Positions 15,466-20,396 of a DNA stretch of 20,396 nt are shown piece by piece (position 1 is the first letter of the stretch; every line of letters begins with the position of its first letter). The stretch spans positions 1 through 20,396 of the forward strand of contig BAXV01000066.1 of assembly GCA_001310715.1 (NCBI GenBank), given 5' to 3'. This stretch comes from Pseudovibrio sp. JCM 19062 (GTDB lineage Bacteria; Pseudomonadota; Alphaproteobacteria; Rhizobiales; Stappiaceae). The notes under the pieces are model-generated. The model was not told the origin of the DNA. It saw nothing but the letters and a program-made list of their open reading frames with translations, and searched no databases. The position numbers and the translations under genes are program-made.

Positions 15466-16245
15466 ATGTTCGACAGCAAGGCACTTCTTGATCAGTTCTT
15501 AGGTTCCAACGGAGGCAATCAGGCCCGTGGTGCTTTGGACAAAGGGCAGTCGTACATCAAAAACAACGCTGGCGGTCTTGCCGGTGGTGCCCTTGCTGGT
15601 GGATTAGCCGGATATCTTCTGAGCGGGAAGAAGAGCAAGAAGCTTGGCAAAAAGGCCGTGAAATACGGCGGCATGGCGCTTGTTGGCGGCCTTGCCTACA
15701 AAGCTTTCCAGACATGGCAGAGCAACCAGAACAATGGCGGCGGCGGTGGTACTGCTGCGCCTCAGGGTTCTGCCCAGACGCAGACCCAGTCCGCGCGCGC
15801 AACTGTTATGCCTGTGCCAGAACCGCTTGCCTTGCCGGACCCGACCGGCACTGCGTTTGATCCGGATACCGGGAACGGTGATGGCAAAGAGTTTGCCATG
15901 GCGCTGATCACTGCGATGATTCAAGCTGCCAAATCGGACGGCAATGTGGACGGCGTTGAGATGCAGCGCATCTTTGAAAAGCTGGATGAGCTTGGTCTGG
16001 GTGCTGAGGAAAAAGCGTTCGTTCTGGATGAGATGCGCGCGCCGTTGGATATCGACCGTGTGGTTGCGTTTGCGACGTGTCCTGAAACGGCAGCAGAAAT
16101 TTACGCTGCATCGCGCCTTGCGATTGATCCGGATTCTCCGGCAGAGCAGGCATACCTGATGATGTTGGCGGCGCGGCTTGAGCTGGATAGTGGCTTGGTT
16201 GCGGAGCTGGACAAGGCGATTGCAGCGGCCCAAGCGCAGGCATAA
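15466..16245 (+). CDS. TerB/DUF533-like membrane-associated protein
   Basis: 259 residues of the DUF533 (YebE-like) group, whose C-terminal half is a TerB-type helical domain. Layout: a short N-terminal helix (MFDSKALLDQFLGS), a glycine-zipper hydrophobic stretch (GGLAGGALAGGLAGYLLSG) followed by a Lys-rich turn, a second hydrophobic helix (MALVGGLAYKAF), a Gln/Gly/Pro linker, then the acidic TerB domain (EFAMALITAMIQAAKSDGNV, DGVEMQRIFEKLDELGL and PDSPAEQAYLMMLAARLELD) with the D-G-x-V-D acidic pattern. Start ATG 15466 has AGGA six bases upstream; the in-frame TTG 15463 is less likely. Members are often linked to envelope stress or tellurite-type resistance by name only; the function is not established. 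Confidence 0.82.
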   Translation: MFDSKALLDQFLGSNGGNQARGALDKGQSYIKNNAGGLAGGALAGGLAGYLLSGKKSKKLGKKAVKYGGMALVGGLAYKAFQTWQSNQNNGGGGGTAAPQGSAQTQTQSARATVMPVPEPLALPDPTGTAFDPDTGNGDGKEFAMALITAMIQAAKSDGNVDGVEMQRIFEKLDELGLGAEEKAFVLDEMRAPLDIDRVVAFATCPETAAEIYAASRLAIDPDSPAEQAYLMMLAARLELDSGLVAELDKAIAAAQAQA

Positions 16246-16298
16246 ATGCGCCAAAATTCGTATTGCTCGCAAATCGGGTGGTTACGGTTTGCGGTAGG

Positions 16299-16334
16299 CC
16301 ATAGGTTGCTCCCAACTTGAGGAGTGACCTATGG
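16299..16334 (+). promoter_or_regulatory. Start-codon-sequestering hairpin of the DUF1203 gene
   Basis: CCATAGGTTGCTCC (16299-16312) pairs with GGAGTGACCTATGG (16321-16334): 14 consecutive pairs, 12 Watson-Crick plus two G-U wobbles in the middle, with an 8-base loop CAACTTGA. The right arm contains the Shine-Dalgarno GGAG (16321-16324) and the ATG (16331-16333). In RNA this would hide both initiation signals, as in RNA thermometers or other translational switches. There is no T tract, so it is not a terminator. Confidence 0.65.
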
Positions 16335-16799
16335 CATTTATTATTTCTGGACTGAAATCTAACGAGTTTAAAACACTGAATGGCCTGAGCGAAGAGCAGC
16401 TGGCAGAGCGTAATGTGGTTGTTTATGTGGCCAATGAGAAGCCGGGCTTTCCCTGCCGCGTTACGTTGGATGATGCCGAAGTCGGGGAGCGGGTGTTTCT
16501 GCTGAACTATGCTTACCAGCCACATGACACGCCTTACAAAGCCTCCCATGCGGTTTTTGTGCGGGAGAATGCCTCTGACGCTGCGCCTTATGTGAATGAG
16601 GTTCCGGTGTCGCTGTCTTCCCGCTTGCTCTCATTGCGCGGGTTTGATGCAAACCACATGATGGTTGAAGCGGATATTGCGCAGGGGGATGACATCAAGT
16701 CGATGCTGGAGAGCTTTTTTTCAAAATCCGGAAGTCTCTTATATTCAAATGCATTATGCGCGGCGTGGTTGTTTTGCAGCCGTGGCGAATCGGGATTGA
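16331..16799 (+). CDS. DUF1203 family protein, frameshifted
   Basis: About 155 residues after repair, the usual DUF1203 length. The family is of unknown function. Recognisable blocks: the N-terminal FIISGL, then PGFPCRVTLDDAEVGERVFL, LNYAYQPHDTPYKASHAVFV and DIKSMLESFF. The C-terminus expected for the family (QNPEVSYIQMHYARRGCFAA, ending VANRD) is encoded in the next frame and stops at 16797-16799. The switch is in the T7 run 16715-16721, where six T restore the frame. As given, the frame instead runs to 16804 with an unrelated tail. ATG 16331 with GAGGAG seven bases upstream is a strong start, but both are buried in a 14-bp hairpin. It follows the TerB-like gene by 85 bases and may or may not share its transcript. 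Confidence 0.85.
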
Positions 16800-16880
16800 T
16801 CTAAACCTATCTTACTAGTGCAATTGGCCTGTTCAGTTTCTATCCTAGGTCCAAAGAGGATGGGGGCTTGGGAGGCTAGT

Positions 16881-18487
16881 ATGCGCGCATTGGGAACCTG
16901 GGATTATATCGTGATTGGAGCCGGTTCGGCGGGCTGTGTTGTTGCCAACCGTCTTTCTCAGGACCCTGATGTGAAGGTGCTGTTGCTGGAAGCTGGCGGC
17001 AATGACAGGCACCCGTGGGTACACATTCCGGTTGGCTACCTCTATTGCATGGGCAATCCGCGCATGGATTGGGGGTTCCAGACAGAGGTGGAGCCGGGGC
17101 TTAATGGACGCAAGCTGAATTACCCGCGCGGCAAACTGCTGGGCGGGTGTTCCTCCATCAACGGGATGCTGTATTTGCGCGGGCAGGCGCAGGACTATGA
17201 CCACTGGCGGCAGCTGGGTTTTGCTGGCTGGGGCTGGGATGACGTGCTGCCGTACTTCCGCAAGTCAGAGGATCACTATGGCGGCTCTTCTGCCGTGCAT
17301 GGTGAGGGTGGAGAATGGCGCGTTGAGGAGCAACGCTTGTCGTGGCCTATTCTCGACCGGTTCCGCGATGCCTGTGAGGAAGTGGGCATTCCTAAGACTG
17401 ATGACTTCAACGGGGGTGATAATTTCGGCTCCTCCTATTTTCAGGTGAACCAGCGCAAGGGGGTGCGGTGGAGCGCCTCCAAGGGGTTTTTGAAGCCAGC
17501 TGCAGGACGGAGTAATCTGAAGGTTGTCACCAATGCGCAAGTAACTGCGTTGGAGTTTGGCGGTCGCCGCGCTACTGGTGTTTGCATGATGGTACATGGG
17601 GAGATGACCTCTGCTGCCTGTACAGGGGAGATTATCCTGAGTGCAGGGGCAATTGGGTCACCGCAGATCCTTGAGCTGTCCGGCATCGGGTCCGGCGAAC
17701 GGTTGACGGGCCACGGGATTGAGATGGTGCTGGATCAGCCGCAGGTGGGGGAGAACCTGCAGGACCATTTACAGATCCGCAGTATCTATAAGGTTCAAAA
17801 CACGGTGACGCTGAACCAGCGGGCGAATTCTTTGCTTGGCAAGGCCAAGATCGCGGCGGAGTATGCGCTCAACCGCTCAGGACCATGTCCATGGCGCCTA
17901 GCCAGCTTGGTGTGTTTGCGCGCTCTGACAGTTCCTTTGAAACGCCGAATATCGAGTATCATGTGCAGCCACTCTCGCTCGATAAGTTTGGCGACCCGCT
18001 GCATGAGTTTCCGGCGATTACGGCCAGTGTTTGTAACTTGCGGCCTGACTCGCGGGGCAGTGTCCATATCGGCTCGGGCAATGCAACGGCGCATCCGAAG
18101 ATCCAGCCGAATTATCTTTCTGCGGAGAGTGACCGGCAGGTGGCGGCAGATAGTCTGCGGCTGACGCGGAAAATCATGGAGACCGAGGCCATGGCGGAGT
18201 TCTCGCCGGAGGAGTACTTGCCGGGCGCGCATATTGTCAGCGATGAAGACCTCGCCATTGCAGCCGGCGACATTGGCACCACAATCTTCCATCCAGTTGG
18301 CACATGTTCCATGGGCACGGTGGTTGATGAGCGGCTGAAGGTGAAGGGGCTTGAGGGCCTGCGCGTCGTCGACGCCTCCATCATGCCCCGCATCACCTCC
18401 GGCAACACCAACTCTCCAACGATTATGATTGCCGAGAAGGCTTCGGATATGATCCGTGAGGATCGCAGGAGAGGGGTGGTTGGTTAG
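16881..18487 (+). CDS. GMC family oxidoreductase (choline dehydrogenase-like), frameshifted
   Basis: About 535 residues after repair. FAD-dependent alcohol or choline dehydrogenase type. The N-terminal Rossmann motif is DYIVIGAGSAGCVVANRLS with the downstream LLLEAGG acidic end; GMC signature 1 is in NYPRGKLLGGCSSINGMLYL and signature 2 in ILSAGAIGSPQILELSGIGS. The C-terminal catalytic region has TTIFHPVGTCSMG (active-site His), VVDASIMPRITSGNTNSPTI and MIAEKASDMI. The frame shifts at 17883-17884 (NRSGP, then MSMAPSQLGVFARSDSSFET); one more C joins them. ATG 16881 is chosen because GGGAGG lies five bases upstream and the Rossmann strand follows closely; the frame is open further up but is not family-like. 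The physiological alcohol substrate is unknown. No betaine-aldehyde dehydrogenase is adjacent, so choline itself is not indicated. Confidence 0.9.
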
Positions 18488-18503
18488 GGGCGGTATTCTA
18501 GGC

Positions 18504-19189
18504 TTACTCACATTCTTTTTCGCGTTCAAAGTAATCGCGTAGCAAGCCTACTCGTTTGGGACGGAAGGATTCCTCTAAAAATTCTACTGACTGAATACGA
18601 TCCAGCCGGAACATGCGGAAATCCTTGCGCATGCAACACCATGAGATAAGTGCTTGCACTTCACTGAAAAAGTAGATGGTGAGCGGCCAGACTTTGCGCT
18701 TTGACAGACGTTCCTTCAAATCCAGATAGTTCAGAGACACTGCCTGCTCATTCCAGATGCTTCGCGGAGGCCTGGGAAATCTGCCTCAGATGTGGGGGTG
18801 TTGCGTAAGATGTGGCTGCCGACGGTGGCATGCCGCAATCGCTGGCGCATGCTCTGCGGGAGGCTTGCTTCCAGCTTCACCAATGCATTTTGGGCTGCGT
18901 AGGTGAACTCTGAATTGCCAAGTTTGGCGACGGTATGCAGACCAAGTGCCAGCGCCTCCACCTCGTCGGCCTCAAAGTGTAGTGGAGGCAGTGAGGGGTC
19001 TTCGGTGAGCGTGTACCCATATCCCGCTTCTCCATCGATTATTGCGCCGGTGGACCGAAGGCTTTGAATGTCGCGGTAAATGCTGCGCTCTGACACCTCC
19101 ATTTCCGTGGCCAGTCTTGATGCAGTCACGGGCGAGGGTAACCGCCGCAATGCTTGCATCAGGCGGATCAGTCGATCAGATCGGCTCAC
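18504..19189 (-). CDS. HTH/WYL-domain transcriptional regulator (YafY type), frameshifted
   Basis: About 228 residues after repair, the normal YafY-type length. Starts at GTG 19187-19189 with GGAG seven bases upstream. Residues 4-57 form an HTH_11 helix-turn-helix (DRLIRLMQALRRLPSPVTAS, EMEVSERSIYRDIQSLRSTG) followed by GYGYTL. The C-terminal WYL domain is in another frame (NEQAVSLNYLDLKERLSKRK, VQALISWCCMRKDFRMFRLD). The break is near 18755-18758, where one extra base gives REAS-WNEQAVSL. WYL domains sense small ligands or nucleic acids. It is divergent from the exported RidA-fold gene, with the palindrome CTGACA-GGAAT-TGTCAG between them, so it probably controls that gene and itself. Confidence 0.87.
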
Positions 19190-19242
19190 AATTCGTCTCC
19201 AGCTTCAACCAGTCTAGGTGATTAAGTTTGAGCGTAGCCATG

Positions 19243-19259
19243 CTGACAGGAATTGTCAG
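19243..19259. promoter_or_regulatory. Operator candidate for the WYL regulator
   Basis: CTGACA (19243-19248) and TGTCAG (19254-19259) form a perfect 6-bp inverted repeat with a 5-base spacer, placed between the divergent WYL regulator and RidA-fold genes, about 54 and 73 bases from their starts. It is the only strong palindrome in this gap. Confidence 0.6.
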
Positions 19260-19331
19260 GAGTCCATTCGTATGAAGGAGCGGTACAGAGTTGTCATTTC
19301 TAGCTCTGAGAGATGAGCCAAGGAGACTGGC

Positions 19332-19820
19332 ATGTTGCGCTTAATACCTACTTTTATACTTGGAGGATTCCTCATTATGTCTACCAGTTTTTCAACCACT
19401 GCTTCAGCTTGTAGCGCGCCGGATAAGCTTTCCATCGTCAATCCGGAGAGCCTTTTTGACCCATCCGCTCATGGCTATAGTGTGTCAGTGGTTGCGCCAG
19501 CTGGTGCCCGCTTTGCGTATGTGTCGGGACAAGGCGGTGCAGATGAAACAGGTGCTTACTCGCCAGAGTTTGCAGTGCAGGTGAAGCAGGCTTATGCAAA
19601 CTTAAAGAAGGTTTTGGATGCGCTTGATGCAACGCCAGCACAAGTTGCTAAGCTTACCGTCTATGTGGTTGACCACGATCCGTCAAAACTTGGCGTACTT
19701 ACTCAAACCGTGACCGAGGTATTTGGAAAGGCGCTTCCGGCACAGACTTTGGTGCCTGTTCCTAAGCTGGCAATTGATCCGATGTTGTTTGAGGTGGACG
19801 CAGTTGTTGTTCTGCCATAG
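19332..19820 (+). CDS. Exported RidA-fold (YjgF/UK114) protein
   Basis: 162 residues. The first about 26 form a signal peptide (MLRLIPTFILGGFLIM, then STSFSTTASA) with likely cleavage at ASA-C; the following Cys could alternatively be lipidated, though ASAC is a poor lipobox. The mature part is a RidA-type domain: GYSVSVVAPAGARFAYVSGQ, GAYSPEFAVQVKQAYANLKK, AQVAKLTVYVVDHDP, ALPAQTLVPVPKLA and FEVDAVVVLP. The canonical RidA Arg (E. coli R105, in PAR-S) is replaced by Gln in PAQT, so imine/enamine deaminase activity is doubtful; it belongs with the Rid proteins that lack that residue. Start ATG 19332 has AGGAG six bases upstream. Periplasmic location and regulation by the divergent WYL protein are inferred. 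Confidence 0.85.
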   Translation: MLRLIPTFILGGFLIMSTSFSTTASACSAPDKLSIVNPESLFDPSAHGYSVSVVAPAGARFAYVSGQGGADETGAYSPEFAVQVKQAYANLKKVLDALDATPAQVAKLTVYVVDHDPSKLGVLTQTVTEVFGKALPAQTLVPVPKLAIDPMLFEVDAVVVLP

Positions 19821-19868
19821 CGCTGAACGGACAGTCCTATCTTGGAGTGTTTAAATGGGTTCGAGCTC

Positions 19869-19932
19869 CATCAGACACTGTTCTCATAGTCTGATGCAGT
19901 GTTCTGGTGGTAGCCTTACGCCCGCTGCCACC
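19869..19932. promoter_or_regulatory. Two hairpins after the RidA-fold gene
   Basis: CATCAGAC (19869-19876) pairs perfectly with GTCTGATG (19889-19896). Next to it GGTGGTAG (19906-19913) pairs with CTGCCACC (19925-19932) with one G-U, followed by GCCTGCTTTTCTT. The second looks like the terminator of the RidA-fold gene. The first could be an operator or leader element for the following modA. No good match to a known molybdate (ModE) box or Moco riboswitch was recognised. Confidence 0.45.
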
Positions 19933-20049
19933 GCCTGCTTTTCTTGAATGTGTTTGATGTAACCTATAGAGGCCTGATATGAGTCAGTTGTTTAGGTGGG
20001 TCAGGTGGTTATAGTCCACGTCTGAACCGCGAAATGGAGTGTCTTGGTT

Positions 20050-20396
20050 GTGACAGGTTTCTGGCGTTTTCTTTCTGCTGCTGTTGTGAGCCTCGCGTTG
20101 GTCGTTGGCGAGAACAGTGCTGTGTTTGCGCAGGGGCGGGAGCAGATATTGGTGTTTGCAGCGTCCAGCCTGAAAGATGTGCTGGAGGATGCTGGTGCGG
20201 CGTTTGACCAGACACACAACACGGATACTGAATTTTCCTTTGGTGGCACGCAAACGATGACCCGTCATGTGGTTGCCGGTGCGCCTGCAGATGTGCTGGT
20301 GACAGCGGATGATGAGTGGATGGATTACGCGGTCCGTAATGGCGTGCTGGTGGATGACAGTGTGGTTGAGCTGGCGTCCAACGGGCTTGTTCTGGT
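20050..20396 (+). CDS. modA: Molybdate ABC transporter substrate-binding protein ModA (partial)
   Basis: The first about 115 residues of a periplasmic molybdate-binding protein; the gene runs off the right end. A signal peptide (FWRFLSAAVVSLALVVG, cleavage near VFA-QG) is followed by the family start ILVFAASSLKDVLEDAGAAF, where AASS supplies oxyanion-binding serines, then FSFGGTQTMTRHVVAGAPAD and VLVTADDEWMD. In most ModA proteins the second block is SFAGSS.LA.QI..GAPADVF; here GGTQTMTRHV replaces it, still with small hydroxyl residues. GGAG at 20036-20039 lies ten bases before GTG 20050; TTG 20044 in the same frame is the alternative. modB and modC would be expected to the right. Confidence 0.88.
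   Translation, partial: MTGFWRFLSAAVVSLALVVGENSAVFAQGREQILVFAASSLKDVLEDAGAAFDQTHNTDTEFSFGGTQTMTRHVVAGAPADVLVTADDEWMDYAVRNGVLVDDSVVELASNGLVL

Noticed and set aside
15604..16549. Minus-strand frames opposite the TerB-like and DUF1203 genes
   Set aside because: No family features, and they lie opposite well-supported genes with good ribosome sites.
1..20396. CRISPR array, tRNA/rRNA genes, insertion sequence or integrase
   Set aside because: I looked for regularly spaced repeats, tRNA-like cloverleaf/CCA ends and transposase motifs and saw none.

Overview
The window looks like chromosome from a marine-type alphaproteobacterium, possibly close to Pseudovibrio/Stappiaceae. That placement is inferred from the gene set (BioMNY biotin transporter, an HPPD/Lrp pair, ROK and WYL regulators, a DUF1203 protein), a moderate G+C content and frequent GTG/TTG starts. 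No rRNA, tRNA, CRISPR array or recognisable transposase is visible.

Layout. 1-2060: a GNAT acetyltransferase and a TSUP (TauE/SafE) permease, with a possible flavoprotein scrap in front. 2180-3455: an MmcQ/YjbR-like protein and a cysteine-rich protein. 3464-4628: a decayed zone with remnants of one or two SAM-dependent methyltransferases on the minus strand, separated by about 750 bp of A+T-rich, palindrome-rich, gene-free DNA. 4831-6863: the bioM-bioN-bioY biotin uptake operon with a structured leader and a terminator. 6924-7433: a GrpB-family protein. 7492-10084 (minus): a ROK regulator and an MFS transporter. 10213-11480: an SLC13/ArsB-like anion permease. 11567-13512: an A+T-rich two-gene cassette (an unknown protein plus a pentapeptide-repeat/helical protein) closed by a strong terminator. 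13631-15344: 4-hydroxyphenylpyruvate dioxygenase (minus) divergent from an Lrp regulator. 15466-16799: a TerB-like protein and a DUF1203 protein. 16881-18487: a GMC oxidoreductase. 18504-19820: a WYL regulator divergent from an exported RidA-fold protein. 20050-end: the start of molybdate-binding ModA.

The most striking property of the sequence as given is the density of single-base reading-frame breaks: about a dozen in 20 kb, most in short homopolymers, hitting MmcQ, BioN/BioY, MFS, SLC13, the unknown cassette gene, HPPD, Lrp, DUF1203, GMC and WYL. Restoring one base per break gives normal family lengths each time. This points to systematic sequencing or assembly error more than to real gene decay. 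The methyltransferase remnants are different: they have lost large internal parts and are genuine relics.

The best candidates for something undescribed are the two-gene cassette at 11567-13512 and a 14-bp hairpin at 16299-16334 that pairs the Shine-Dalgarno and the start codon of the DUF1203 gene with upstream sequence. Several regulator genes also come with clear palindromic operator candidates (Lrp, WYL, ROK).
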